The notes under the pieces are model-generated. The model did not search any database and was not told the DNA's origin. It was given only the letters and a program-made list of their open reading frames with translations. A stretch of DNA of 64,000 nt from Amycolatopsis jiangsuensis (GTDB taxonomy: Bacteria; Actinomycetota; Actinomycetes; Mycobacteriales; Pseudonocardiaceae): NCBI RefSeq assembly GCF_014204865.1, contig NZ_JACHMG010000001.1, forward strand, positions 3,312,501 to 3,376,500. The letters run 5' to 3'. Shown in pieces: positions 18,684-28,217 of this stretch (within the stretch, counting starts at the first letter, position 1; every line of letters starts with the position of its first letter). The position numbers and the translations under genes are program-made.

Positions 18684-19886
18684 TTGCCGATAGTTCGAGT
18701 AGAGAATCTGTACAAGGTGTTCGGCCGCCGTCCCACGGAGGCGGTACGCAGGCTGGAGAACGGCACGGACCGCGCGGATCTGGACCCGGGTGTCACCGCC
18801 GCGGTGATCGACGCGTCGTTCACCGTGGAGCCCGGCGAGATCTTCGTCGTGATGGGCCTCTCCGGTTCCGGGAAGTCGACGCTGCTGCGCACGCTGAACG
18901 GGCTGCTGCCGGCCACGTCGGGCCGCGTGCTCGTGGACGAGAACGACCTCACCGGGATGTCCCCGGCGCAGGTACGGGATCTGCGGCAGCGGCGGATGAG
19001 CATGGTGTTCCAGCACTTCGCGCTCTTCCCGCACCGCACCGTCGCGGAGAACGTCGCCTACGGGCTGAGCGTGCAGGGCGCGCCGCGCGAACGGCAGCGG
19101 GCCCGTACCTCCGACGCGCTGGAACTGGTCGGGCTCACCGGCTGGGAGGACCGGCTGCCCGGTGAGCTCTCGGGTGGGATGCGCCAGCGGGTGGGACTGG
19201 CCCGCGCTCTGGCCGCGGACACCGAGATCCTGCTGATGGACGAGGCGTTCAGCGCGCTGGACCCGTTGATCCGCAAGGAGATGCAGGACCAGTTGCTCAA
19301 CCTGCAGCGGCAGCTGGGCAAGACCATCGTGTTCATCACCCACGATCTCAACGAGGCGATGCGCCTCGGCGACCGGATCGCGATGATGCGTGACGGCCGG
19401 ATCGTGCAGATCGCCACCGCGCAGGAAATGCTGACCACACCGGCCGACGACTACGTGACCCGGTTCGTGCGCGACGTCGACCGCACCCGCGTGCTCACCG
19501 CGTCCGCGGTGATGGAACCGGCCGGGATCTCGTTCACCACGGACACTTCCGCGGTGGAAGCCCGGGAGACCATGCTCCGTCACGAACTGACCGGCGTGCT
19601 CGTGACCAGCGACGGCCGGTTCGCCGGTGCGGTCACGCGCAGTGCGGTGTCGGCGGCGGCGGACCGCGGCGAGGCCTCGCTCGAGGGGGTGCTCGACCGT
19701 TCGGCCGCAAGCACCACACCGGAAACCCCGGTCGCCGAGCTGTTCGGCGCCTCCGCGTCGGCACCGGCGCCGCTGGCCGTGGTCGATCAGCACGGCGCGC
19801 TGCTCGGCATGGTCACGCAGCAGTCGCTGCTGCGGTCGCTGAGCATGGTCGAAGACGCACAGGAGGAGGTGGACGCGCATGCGTGA
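18684..19886 (+). CDS. proV: Glycine betaine/proline ABC transporter ATP-binding protein
   Basis: A 400-residue ATPase of the osmoprotectant-uptake family. It has Walker A (GLSGSGKST), Q-loop (VFQHFALFPHRTV), signature (LSGGMRQRVGLARAL), Walker B (ILLMDEAFSALDP) and the H-loop (ITHDLNEAM). The C-terminal ~120 residues resemble a CBS pair, as in ProV/OpuAA, which senses ionic strength. TTG 18684 is the likely start because homology begins at PIVRVENLYKVFG and no in-frame ATG precedes it; the ribosome site is weak. It overlaps proW by 8 bp. Confidence 0.92.
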   Translation: MPIVRVENLYKVFGRRPTEAVRRLENGTDRADLDPGVTAAVIDASFTVEPGEIFVVMGLSGSGKSTLLRTLNGLLPATSGRVLVDENDLTGMSPAQVRDLRQRRMSMVFQHFALFPHRTVAENVAYGLSVQGAPRERQRARTSDALELVGLTGWEDRLPGELSGGMRQRVGLARALAADTEILLMDEAFSALDPLIRKEMQDQLLNLQRQLGKTIVFITHDLNEAMRLGDRIAMMRDGRIVQIATAQEMLTTPADDYVTRFVRDVDRTRVLTASAVMEPAGISFTTDTSAVEARETMLRHELTGVLVTSDGRFAGAVTRSAVSAAADRGEASLEGVLDRSAASTTPETPVAELFGASASAPAPLAVVDQHGALLGMVTQQSLLRSLSMVEDAQEEVDAHA

Positions 19887-20769
19887 GCTCTTCCTCGCCG
19901 ACGGCTGGCATGTACCGCGGATCCCGGTCGGTGACTGGTTCGCCGCGATCGTCGACTGGCTGACGAACAACATCGGGCCGTTCTTCGACTTCGTCGACAT
20001 GGTCGTCAAGGGCGCGGTCAACGGGGTGGCCTCGGCGCTGACCTGGCCGCCGTCGGTGGTGCTCGTGCTGATCTTCGGAGCGCTCGGCTGGTGGGTGCGC
20101 GGCTGGCGCTTCGGCATCGCCTCGCTCATCGGGTTCGCGCTGGTGGACGGCCTGAGCGAACTGCCGTCGGCCATGGAGTCGCTGTCGCAGGTGCTCGTCG
20201 CCGGGGTGCTGGCGGTGCTCATCGCCGTCCCGACCGGTATCGCCGCGGCCCGCAACGAATCCGTCAGCCGGGTCGTGAAGCCGGTACTGGACTTCATGCA
20301 GACGCTGCCGTCGTTCGTCTACCTGATCCCGGTGGTCGTGTTCTTCTCGATCGGCCCGGTGCCGGGTGTGGTGGCCACCGTGGTGTTCGCGCTGCCGCCC
20401 GGCGTCCGGCTGACCGAGCTGGGCATCCGCCAGGTCGACCCGGAGATGGTCGAGGCGGGCGAGGCGTTCGGTTCACCGCCGCGGCGGATCCTGACCGAGA
20501 TCCAGATTCCGCTCGCCATGCCCTCGATCATGGCCGGCATCAACCAGATCATCATGCTGTCGCTGTCGATGGTCGTGATCTCCGGCATGGTCGGCGCCCC
20601 CGGCCTGGGCTCGGAGGTCTACGCCGCGGTCACCAGCCTCAAGATCGGCCAGGGTTTCGAGGCCGGGATCGGGGTCGTGGTGCTGGCCATCTACCTCGAC
20701 CGGCTGACCTCGACGCTCGGCGCCCGCTCGGCAGTGGGCCGGGCCCGCCGCCGCACCGCGGCCGCGTGA
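19879..20769 (+). CDS. proW: Glycine betaine/proline ABC transporter permease
   Basis: A 296-residue inner-membrane permease. After a hydrophilic N-terminus (residues 1-45) there are about six membrane spans. The EAA loop is at VEAGEAFGSPPRRILTEIQIPLA, which contacts the ATPase, and VVISGMVGAPGLGSEVY is typical of ProW/OpuAB. ATG 19879 has a perfect AGGAGGAGGT upstream and overlaps the end of proV, showing tight operon structure. Confidence 0.93.
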   Translation: MRELFLADGWHVPRIPVGDWFAAIVDWLTNNIGPFFDFVDMVVKGAVNGVASALTWPPSVVLVLIFGALGWWVRGWRFGIASLIGFALVDGLSELPSAMESLSQVLVAGVLAVLIAVPTGIAAARNESVSRVVKPVLDFMQTLPSFVYLIPVVVFFSIGPVPGVVATVVFALPPGVRLTELGIRQVDPEMVEAGEAFGSPPRRILTEIQIPLAMPSIMAGINQIIMLSLSMVVISGMVGAPGLGSEVYAAVTSLKIGQGFEAGIGVVVLAIYLDRLTSTLGARSAVGRARRRTAAA

Positions 20770-20798
20770 GCACCACGTATCGGAGAAAGGACGAACGA

Positions 20799-21707
20799 GT
20801 GCGGACAACGAAACGGTTCACGCGGATCCTCGCGGTCGGCGCCGCGGTGACGGCCCTGGTGGGTCTCACCGCCGCCTGCGGCGGACGGGAGTCGCAGTCC
20901 GGCAACAGCCAGGAAGCCAAGAGCATCACCATCGGCTACATCGGCTGGGACGAGGACATCGCCCTGACGAACCTGTACCAGACGGTGCTGGAGAGCAAGG
21001 GCTACAAGGTCAACGCGCAGCTGCTCGACGCCGGCCCGATCTACGCGGGCCTCGCCAAGGGTGACGTCGACCTGTACCTGGACTCCTGGCTGCCCACCAC
21101 GCACAAGAAGTACTGGGACCAGTACCACGACCAGCTCGAGGACCTCGGCGTCTGGTACGACCAGGCCACCCTCAACCTGGCCGTGCCCGACTACGTGCAG
21201 GACGTCTCCAGCATCGCCGACCTGAAGGCGAAGGCGGGCGACTTCGACGGCAAGATCACCGGCATCGAAGCCAGCGCGGGCGAGACCGACATCGTGCAGA
21301 AGGACGTCCTGTCCCAGTACAGCCTCGACGGCGCGGTCACCCTGCAGAACTCCTCGACGACCGCGATGCTCGCCGCGCTGGACGGCGCGATCAAGGCCAA
21401 GGAGCCGATCGTGGTCACCCTGTGGCACCCGCACTGGGCGTACTCGCGCTACCAGTTGAAGGACCTGCAGGACCCGAAGGGCGCGATGGGCAAGGGCGAG
21501 CAGATCCACTCCGTCGGCCGCAAGGGCTTCAGCGAGGACTTCCCGGCACTGACCGAGGTGTCGAAGAAGCTGAAAATGAGCGACGAGGACCTGGGCTCCC
21601 TGGAGGACGCGATCCAGAAGGCCCAGAAGGGCAAGGAAAAGGACGCCGCAAAGCAGTGGGCGGACCAGCACAAGCAGTTCGTGGACGCCGCTTTCGCCGG
21701 CGTCTGA
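20799..21707 (+). CDS. proX: Glycine betaine-binding lipoprotein
   Basis: A 302-residue substrate-binding lipoprotein. The signal sequence (RILAVGAAVTALVGLTAACGG) ends in a lipobox Cys. The mature domain is OpuAC-like: ITIGYIGWDEDIALTNLY, YLDSWLPTTHKKYW and VTLWHPHWAYSRYQLKDL supply the aromatic residues that cage quaternary ammonium groups. GTG 20799 is favoured because GGAGAAAGG lies 8 nt upstream; GTG 20766, overlapping the proW stop, is in frame but lacks such a site. With proV and proW it forms a complete osmoprotectant importer. Confidence 0.93.
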   Translation: MRTTKRFTRILAVGAAVTALVGLTAACGGRESQSGNSQEAKSITIGYIGWDEDIALTNLYQTVLESKGYKVNAQLLDAGPIYAGLAKGDVDLYLDSWLPTTHKKYWDQYHDQLEDLGVWYDQATLNLAVPDYVQDVSSIADLKAKAGDFDGKITGIEASAGETDIVQKDVLSQYSLDGAVTLQNSSTTAMLAALDGAIKAKEPIVVTLWHPHWAYSRYQLKDLQDPKGAMGKGEQIHSVGRKGFSEDFPALTEVSKKLKMSDEDLGSLEDAIQKAQKGKEKDAAKQWADQHKQFVDAAFAGV

Positions 21708-21722
21708 TTTCTCCCGGTTCCC

Positions 21723-21756
21723 ATGGTCCCGCGCCCCTCCTGGGGTGCGGGACCAT
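21723..21756 (+). terminator. Hairpin terminator of the proVWX operon
   Basis: A 15-bp stem with one G-T pair (21723-21737 with 21742-21756) and a TCCT loop lies 15 nt after proX. Confidence 0.8.
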
Positions 21757-21829
21757 TGCCGTTGCCGGGTCTGTCGGCACCGTCTCGCCGGTTCACCACA
21801 CACGCGACTGGCGCCGCTTCTGGCTGGGT

Positions 21830-22210
21830 TTCGGCTTTGTCGGTGCCGGAATTGCTGCTGCGCCAACCGGCCACCACGCGACCTGCCACCGATTCCCGCT
21901 GACTTCCGGCTCTGTCGCTGCCTCAACCGACCACAGGCACCCCGGCCAACCGACGACCCCACCCCGTCGCCGCCCACATCGCCGCCGCAACGCCTGTCCG
22001 CCACTCACCCTGCCGCCGATGCCGGCGGACTTCCGGCTCCATCGCTGCAGAAACCGCCGCATCCTCAACCAGCCACCAAGCGCCGAGCCGCCGATTCCCG
22101 CTGACTTCCGGCTCTATCGTTGCTGGAACCGCCGCAGCCCCAACCAGCCACCACACGCGACCACAGGCACCGCCGCCAACCCACTATCCGGCTCCATCGT
22201 TACCGAAATC
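21830..22210. repeat. Cluster of imperfect repeats in a gene-free stretch
   Basis: A unit around ACTTCCGGCTC, followed by RTCGYTGC and CAACC, recurs at 21902, 22029 and 22104. Weaker copies lie near 21830 and 22189. Flanks such as CCACCGATTCCCGCTG are shared between the 21886 and 22090 copies. Spacing is irregular. The interval 21757-22497 has no supported gene; the open frames here arise from the repeats. Confidence 0.65.
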
Positions 22211-22497
22211 GCTGCCGCCACCCCGCGATGCCGGTCCGACCTTCGAGCCCTGCGCCAGCCACGCCCCAGCCCCGCCGAACTCAGCCCGTCACGCCCGCTT
22301 TCACCGAACCCCTTCCGCGCCGCGGACCAAACCCGGCTCCTGGACTGGACCAGCGCCTTCGCGACTCTCTCCGTAGCCCAGCGGCCAGAACCGATCCGTC
22401 CCGTACAGACCACAGCGTCGCGCGGCCGTTATCTCCCTGGAACACACACCTGGCTTGGCCACAGCAGATTCCCCAAGGCAGGCCTTACGGGACCCGC

Positions 22498-22974
22498 TCA
22501 GCGGGCCGGACTGAACGCGACTCCGTGCACCCGCCCTACCGCGTCCGCCCACCGCGGATCCGACGGTTCAGCCGGAAACCCGAGCCGTGGCCCGAGGCGT
22601 GCCCAGGCACGCGGATGCTGCGCTCGATAACCGCGCAGTACCTCGTCGAGCTCCGCTGTGGACAGAAACCGCCGTTCCGGCCGGTTCCAGCGGTACCGCC
22701 CGCACCGTACCTCGATCGGCGCAGCCACCCGCAGGTTCCGATACCACTGCGGCTTCCCGCCCCACGCCGCGACCACGACGATCTCCGGCACCTCCACACG
22801 ATGCCGCACCACCTCGACCACAACCTCACGCCGAAGCCCCGACACACGCCCCCGATGCGCGAGATACACCAGCCGATACCCGAACAGCCTCCCCCATCCC
22901 GCCCGGTACAACGGAATCGGCGCCCGCAACAACCACCGCACCACTCCCACCGGAGGACGATCGGTCACCGGCAT
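22498..22974 (-). CDS. Nitroreductase-family deazaflavin (F420)-dependent oxidoreductase
   Basis: A 158-residue protein of the DDN/FDOR-like family. HRGRVSGLRREVVVEVV and WGGKPQWYRNLRVAAPIEVR are the family's conserved F420-binding blocks. Members use reduced coenzyme F420 for varied reductions; the substrate is unknown. ATG 22974 follows GGAGGTGTGG. The genome also encodes the F420 enzyme CofC in this window. It stands alone between two repeat-rich gaps. Confidence 0.85.
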   Translation of the reverse strand: MPVTDRPPVGVVRWLLRAPIPLYRAGWGRLFGYRLVYLAHRGRVSGLRREVVVEVVRHRVEVPEIVVVAAWGGKPQWYRNLRVAAPIEVRCGRYRWNRPERRFLSTAELDEVLRGYRAQHPRAWARLGPRLGFPAEPSDPRWADAVGRVHGVAFSPAR

Positions 22975-23877
22975 CCCACACCTCCACCCTCGCGCCGCGT
23001 TACCCCAGCCGCCCGCCGGCGCACCCCGAGCCCCGACGTCCTTCGCCAGCCTGCCCGAACGCGCCGAACTCCGCGAGCCCGCAAGGCCAGCCCGAACACC
23101 CCACCAGCTACCGAGTCAGCGTGCCCCGGCAGTGCCTCACTTTCCAGCCACCACAGTCCCAGCTTGCCCGAAAACGCTTGCAGCAGACGGCATGACACTC
23201 AGTCGTCTTCTTCACCCCACTGAGCGCACGTACACAGCCATGCGTTCGCGCCACAACCACAGACTCCCAAGAGGCGCGACCGCTGTGCTGAATCCGGCTG
23301 AAGGTGAAGCCGCCGAACAACCTCGCATCATTGCCCAGACCCGATGCAGTTCGCGCCGCTCCTGCCCGACGGATCGCCGGGTCGCCGGGTCGCCGAGCCA
23401 ACGTCCGCGTCTCACGGCCCCGCGACGTCAGCCCGCTACCCCGACAGCAATCGATCCCGATCCCCCGACACGCGATTCCGACGACAGCACCAGCCACACC
23501 GACTCACGCCCTCCCGGCTCCGAACACACGTTCCACCCTCCGCGCCGCCAGCACAGCCGACCGAGCGTCGAGCCCGTCAAGCCATCACGGCCAAGCCGCG
23601 GCCAGGGCCAGCGGCCCAGCCGTCCACACCGCCGCCAACCCTCCACACCGGCCCCTGCCGTCACACCGCCCGCAGCCGTCCACACCGCACCCAACCGTTC
23701 ACACCGCCCGCAGCCGTCCGCACCGCCCCCAGTTGTCCACACCGCACCCAACCGTTCACACCACCCCCGGCCTGCCGGCACAGACCCGCCCCACTCGCTT
23801 CAGCACCCGGTCACACCGCGGCCGTTCGATGCCCCCTCTCCCGGCGAATCCCGCGGCGAATGCGGCACACTGGAGGC
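22975..23877. repeat. Gene-free region containing 57-bp repeats
   Basis: About 900 bases with no supported gene. GTCCACACCGCACCCAACCG, followed by TTCACACC, occurs at 23678 and again at 23735, a period of 57 bp, with degenerate relatives on both sides (about 23620-23780). The third-position pattern seen in real genes nearby is absent in all frames. Confidence 0.6.
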
Positions 23878-24381
23878 ATGTCCCGCGCCCCGGCCGCCCA
23901 CGACCGTGCCGACGTCCCCGCCGACGTCGATGCGGTCACCGAGGCGGTGCTGACCGCGTCGAGGCTGCTCGTCGCCGTGTCCGCGCGGTCCATCGCGGCC
24001 GCGGGTGATCTGATCACGCTGCCGCAGTTCCGGCTTCTGGTGATCCTGCACTCCCGCGGCCCGCTCAAGCACGCCGCGCTCGCCGAGCTGCTCGGCGTCA
24101 CCCCTTCGACCGCCAGCCGGATGGTCGACCGTCTGGTCGCCGTGGACATGGTGGCGCGGCAAGGCAATCCGTCGTCGCGGCGGGAAGTGGTCATCGAGCT
24201 CACCCGGGAGGGCGCCCGGATCGTCCGGCTGGTCACGAACCGTCGCCGCCGGGAGATCGCCAAGATCGTCGAGACGATGCCGGAAGGCGCGCGCCACGGG
24301 CTGGTCGACGTACTGACCGCCTTCGCCGAGGCCGGCGGCGAACCACCGGCGGGCACGACCGCCGAGGGCGGCTGGGCCTGA
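23878..24381 (+). CDS. MarR-family transcriptional regulator
   Basis: A 167-residue winged-helix regulator. LITLPQFRLLVILHSRGPLKHAALAELLG and TPSTASRMVDRLVAVDMVAR form helix-turn-helix and recognition helix, and REVVIELTREGARIVRLV is the beta-wing. ATG 23878 follows CTGGAGGC closely. It converges on the ClC chloride transporter gene with 4 bp between the stops. The target genes and ligand are unknown. Confidence 0.92.
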   Translation: MSRAPAAHDRADVPADVDAVTEAVLTASRLLVAVSARSIAAAGDLITLPQFRLLVILHSRGPLKHAALAELLGVTPSTASRMVDRLVAVDMVARQGNPSSRREVVIELTREGARIVRLVTNRRRREIAKIVETMPEGARHGLVDVLTAFAEAGGEPPAGTTAEGGWA

Positions 24382-24385
24382 CCGG

Positions 24386-26125
24386 TCATCGCACCACCCC
24401 GAGCACGGACTGGTGGGTGATCCATCCGTCCAGCCGGTGCTCCGCGCTGAGCACGGGCAGTCCGGTCCCCGAAGCGCTGGTGAGCACCGTGAGCGCGTCG
24501 GCGAGTTTCATGTCCCGCGTCAGCAGCGGCGGCAGTTCGGCCAAGTCGCCGGCCGTGCCCTCCTGCCCCTCGGCGACTGCTTCGGCGACCGCGCGGGCGG
24601 TCACGCACCCCTGGTAGGTGCCTTCCGTGTCGATCACGGGCAGGATTCCGTGTCCCGAAACGGCCAACGCGTGCGCGGCCTCGTCCAGTGCCAGCCCGGA
24701 CGGCAACGGTTCCGGCAGCGGTTCGGTGACCGCGGCGACCGTCGTTCCGGCCAGCTGGCGTTCCGCCGGGGACCGTTCCAGATCCACGCCGCGACGGCGC
24801 AGCTTGAGCGTGTAGATCGTGTCGCGGCTGAGGACCCGGCTGATCGCCGTGGCGATCACGATCGCGGTGAGCATCGGCAGGATCACCGTGTACTGCCCGG
24901 TCAGTTCGAACAGCACGATCACCGCCGTGATCGGCGCCCGTGCCGAACCCGCGAACGCAGCGCCCATGCCGATCAATCCGTACACACCCGGTTGAGCTGT
25001 TAACTCAGGCAACCAGGCATGGACGATGATGCCGAACGCCGTACCCGCCATCGCGCCGATGAACAGCGACGGCGCGAAAACGCCGCCGGAGCCGCCGATC
25101 CCGATCGTCAGGCTGGTGGCCACCATTTTCCCGACCAGCAACACGAGCAGGAACGCCAGCGCGTACTTGCCTTCGACAGCGTTCTGCAGCACCGGATATC
25201 CCACGCCGTACATCTGCGGCAGCACGAGAAGCACTCCGCCGAGCACCAGCCCGCCCGCTGCCGGCTGCAGCCATTCGGGACCTCGCCACACCCGGTCGCA
25301 GAGATCCTCGATGAGGTACAGCACGCGGGTGAACAGCACCCCGCACGCGCCGACCAGCAATCCGAGCGCCACGAACAGCAGATACTCCACCGGGTTCCGC
25401 ATCGTGAACGGCGGCAGGTCCAGGAACGGGACGTTGCCGAGCACCGCCCGCCCCACGACGCTGGCGGTCACGCTGGCCAGCACGACCGCTCCGAACGACT
25501 CGGCCGCGAAGTCCCGCAGGATCAGCTCCATCGCGAAGAACGGGCCGGCGAGCGGAGCGTTGAACGTCGCCGCGATCCCGCCCGCCGCACCACACGCGAC
25601 CAGCACCCGCAACCTCGGCTCCGGCAGGCGGGTCAGCCGTCCGAGCGTGGACCCCAGCGCCGACCCGATCTGCACGATCGGCCCCTCCCGGCCGACCGAT
25701 CCCCCGGCTCCGATCGTCAACGCGGACGCCAGCGCTTTCACCGCACTGACCTGCGCCGGTATCCGCCCGCCGCGCTCAGCGACCGCGTACATGACCTCCG
25801 GAACGCCGTGGCCGCGCGCCTCAGGTGCGAACCGGTACACCAGCGGTCCGTACACCAGCCCCGCGACGACCGGAGCGAACAGCAAAAACCACGGCCCCAG
25901 CGCGGAAAACCACGGATGCGCCACCCGGCCGGCCGCCGAGTAGTCCGCCTGGCCGGAGAACAGGTGCGTGAAGCTGGTGATCAGCCACCGGAACACCACC
26001 GCCCCGACCCCGGCACCCGCGCCGATCACCAGCGAGAGACTGATCAGCCCTGCCGCACTCTCCCGGACCCATCGACCGAGCGGCACCCGCACCGGCACCC
26101 GCACACTGTTGTCTTGAGACACCAT
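24386..26125 (-). CDS. ClC-family chloride channel/antiporter with CBS domains
   Basis: A 579-residue membrane protein. Conserved ClC motifs are present: GHGVPEVM, GGSVGREGPIVQIGSALGS with the gating glutamate in GREGP, and GGSGGVFAPSLFIGAMAG. After about ten membrane helices, residues ~450-579 form a CBS pair. Presence of the gating Glu fits either H+/Cl- exchange or a gated channel. The start is uncertain: ATG 26125 is used, ATG 26140 is in frame, and neither has a clear ribosome site. Confidence 0.9.
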   Translation of the reverse strand: MVSQDNSVRVPVRVPLGRWVRESAAGLISLSLVIGAGAGVGAVVFRWLITSFTHLFSGQADYSAAGRVAHPWFSALGPWFLLFAPVVAGLVYGPLVYRFAPEARGHGVPEVMYAVAERGGRIPAQVSAVKALASALTIGAGGSVGREGPIVQIGSALGSTLGRLTRLPEPRLRVLVACGAAGGIAATFNAPLAGPFFAMELILRDFAAESFGAVVLASVTASVVGRAVLGNVPFLDLPPFTMRNPVEYLLFVALGLLVGACGVLFTRVLYLIEDLCDRVWRGPEWLQPAAGGLVLGGVLLVLPQMYGVGYPVLQNAVEGKYALAFLLVLLVGKMVATSLTIGIGGSGGVFAPSLFIGAMAGTAFGIIVHAWLPELTAQPGVYGLIGMGAAFAGSARAPITAVIVLFELTGQYTVILPMLTAIVIATAISRVLSRDTIYTLKLRRRGVDLERSPAERQLAGTTVAAVTEPLPEPLPSGLALDEAAHALAVSGHGILPVIDTEGTYQGCVTARAVAEAVAEGQEGTAGDLAELPPLLTRDMKLADALTVLTSASGTGLPVLSAEHRLDGWITHQSVLGVVR

Positions 26126-27048
26126 TGCAGTATGAAACATTTGCTGTGGCACTTGGTAGCCCCGTGTGCGCGAGGTCTCTCTGACGAGACGGACGAACCC
26201 GGAACACCACAGCAGAGCCCCACCACCTGACGACGGGACCAAACCGGCACGGCTGCTGATCGGGACGTCTCAGCTGAGACAGGAGGTGCACTTTTGCGGT
26301 GGATGCTCACCTCGTTGACCGGCAATCCTGCACGCCAACCGATGCAGCGCTACCTCTCGTACGATTGCGACCGAGCCAGTTGCCGATTACCGGCGACGTC
26401 CGTGCACGGTCCACGCGCGAGGCCTCACCCGCAGCTACCACAGCGTGAGCACTGCCAGGCCACCGCCAAGTTGGATGACACACGGGCATGCCCGCCGCCA
26501 GGATCTGCCACACGGCATGTCCGTCCGCCAACACGATGGGCCCGCGACCCGGCGTGCTCGCCGACGCGATGGGCCATACGGCATGCTCGTCGACAGGATG
26601 GACGTCGCATCGCGCATACTCGCCGGCGCGACGAGCCGCGGCTACGGTGAGCCAGCCGTTTTCGATGCCGTGCACGCGACGAGCTCTGGACCACATCAAC
26701 CACCTACCTTCTGCCTGTTCTCGCTCCGATCACAGGAGAAAGTGACCCCGCTGGCGCACAAGACGACGCGCGCCAAACGCTCCGACACTGGATTGTCAGG
26801 AACCTGTCACACACGTACAGCTCGACGACCTTGCCTCCAGCGCACCGAGCCCTCAGGCGACACACCACTCGCCCGACGTGACGCTGTGGCAAAGGATGGC
26901 AGCCGGACACCCCACGCGAGCGGACACCACTCCCGCCCGAGTTCGCCCGTTGCGCGACCGCGGGGTAAGCACATCCGTCCCACGACCGGGCCGAGCGCGA
27001 TCGCACCGACCGAACCGGCGCACAGTTGAAGCAAGCAGGACAGACAAA
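26126..27048. other. Gene-free region with degenerate repeats
   Basis: About 920 bases between the ClC gene and the tRNA terminator. Around 26485-26640 a motif like GGCATGCTCGTCGACAGGAT recurs in diverged copies roughly 30-37 bp apart. No family, ribosome site or coding bias was found in any frame. Confidence 0.5.
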
Positions 27049-27084
27049 AATCCCCGCAGCAGAAGAGAGTCTGCTGCGGGGATT
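27049..27084 (-). terminator. Rho-independent terminator after the tRNA genes
   Basis: A perfect 15-bp stem (27049-27063 with 27070-27084) and a 6-nt loop are followed on the minus strand by a run of T residues. It lies 7 nt past the tRNA-Glu 3' end, which is the expected place for termination of this tRNA transcript. Confidence 0.85.
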
Positions 27085-27091
27085 CAGTGAG

Positions 27092-27164
27092 TACCCCCGA
27101 TGGGATTCGAACCCACGCTACCGGCGTGAGAGGCCGGCGTCCTAGGCCGCTAGACGACGGGGGC
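27092..27164 (-). tRNA. tRNA-Glu (anticodon CTC)
   Basis: A 73-nt cloverleaf. The acceptor stem pairs GCCCCCG with CGGGGGT (one G-U). The anticodon stem CCGGC/GCCGG closes the loop CTCTCAC, with CTC at positions 34-36. The T-arm contains TTCGAAT. The D-arm GTCTAGCGGCCTAGGAC matches bacterial tRNA-Glu. CCA is not encoded. Confidence 0.95.
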
Positions 27165-27254
27165 TTAGGAACTTCCCCGTTTCCGGGGCGTTTCTTGCGA
27201 GAGAGAACTTACCAGAAGCTTTCGCGGGGCCGGTAAGCGGGTCCCTCTCCGCAG

Positions 27255-27326
27255 CTGGGGTACCAGGACTCGAACCTAGACTAACTGGACCAGAACCAGT
27301 CGTGCTGCCAATTACACCATACCCCA
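27255..27326 (-). tRNA. tRNA-Gln (anticodon CTG)
   Basis: A 72-nt cloverleaf. The acceptor stem TGGGGTA pairs with TACCCCA, with discriminator G. The anticodon stem ACTGG/CCAGT closes the loop TTCTGGT, giving anticodon CTG. The T-loop has TTCGAGT. It lies 90 bp upstream of tRNA-Glu on the same strand and probably shares its transcript. Confidence 0.95.
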
Positions 27327-27376
27327 GTGAGGCGCTTTCCCAGCTCAGCCGGTTCAGCACCGCACGAGGAGAAATA

Positions 27377-28204
27377 CTAGAACACGCCACCGCGGACTCG
27401 CGCAGCGGGGGTCCCGGTCGCACGCTGGGCCGGCACCCCGACCGTGGCGTACTCCGAAACGAGCAGCTCAGGCAGCTCGCCCAGGCCGGACAGGGTGTAC
27501 ACCCCGGCAGGCGCACGCTCGCCCACCTGGCCCGTGCCGTCCCGGTCGAGCCAGACCGCACCCAGACCGGCGTCGCGCGCGCCGATGGCGTCGGTGTCGA
27601 GCTTGTCCCCCACGTGCACCGCCTGTCCCGGCGCGCATTGCAGAGCGAGGCAGACCGACCGGAACATCGCCGGATCCGGTTTGGCGACACCGAGTTCACC
27701 CGCGATGGCGACGTGGTCGAAAAACGGCGACAGCCCGAGTTCGGCGATCTTCCGTCGCTGGTGCACGCCTGAGGCGTTCGTCACGGCAGCGATCTGCAGC
27801 CCGGCGGCACGCAGCCATTCGAGGCAGGGCAGTACGTCGTCGAACAATCGCCAGGAACGCGCCAGAATCTCCCGCCGACGCGCTTCGAACGCGCCCACCT
27901 GCACCGGCTCGACGACAATGCCCAACTCGGCCAGGAAGCACTCGGTACGCCGGTGATGCATGACGTCGTAGTCGAGTTCGCCGGCGACCACGAGCGCGAC
28001 GTGCTCCTCGGTGATCACGTCCCACAACGGCCACAGATCGCCACGACCTGTGAGGGCGTACAGCGTACGGCGGATCGCGGCAGTGCAGTCGATCAAGGTG
28101 TCGTCGATGTCGAGACACACCAGCCGCAGCTCGGGAGGCACCCACGGCGCCCGCCCAGGGTTGCCGGCGAGCGAGGGCGTCGAAGCAGCCGCGGCGAAAT
28201 CCAC
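27377..28204 (-). CDS. HAD-superfamily hydrolase
   Basis: A 275-residue haloacid-dehalogenase-type phosphatase. Motif I is CLDIDDTLID, motif II is AAVTNASG, motif III is the Lys of GVAKPDPAMF, and motif IV is VHVGDKLDTDAIGARDAG. An inserted helical cap lies between motifs I and II. The substrate is unknown. GTG 28204 has no ribosome site; TAGCCT (28216-28211, minus strand) ends 6 nt before it, predicting a leaderless mRNA. An IS701-type element has inserted exactly at this -10 box. Confidence 0.88.
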   Translation of the reverse strand: MDFAAAASTPSLAGNPGRAPWVPPELRLVCLDIDDTLIDCTAAIRRTLYALTGRGDLWPLWDVITEEHVALVVAGELDYDVMHHRRTECFLAELGIVVEPVQVGAFEARRREILARSWRLFDDVLPCLEWLRAAGLQIAAVTNASGVHQRRKIAELGLSPFFDHVAIAGELGVAKPDPAMFRSVCLALQCAPGQAVHVGDKLDTDAIGARDAGLGAVWLDRDGTGQVGERAPAGVYTLSGLGELPELLVSEYATVGVPAQRATGTPAARVRGGVF

Positions 28205-28217
28205 CCAGTGAGGCTAG

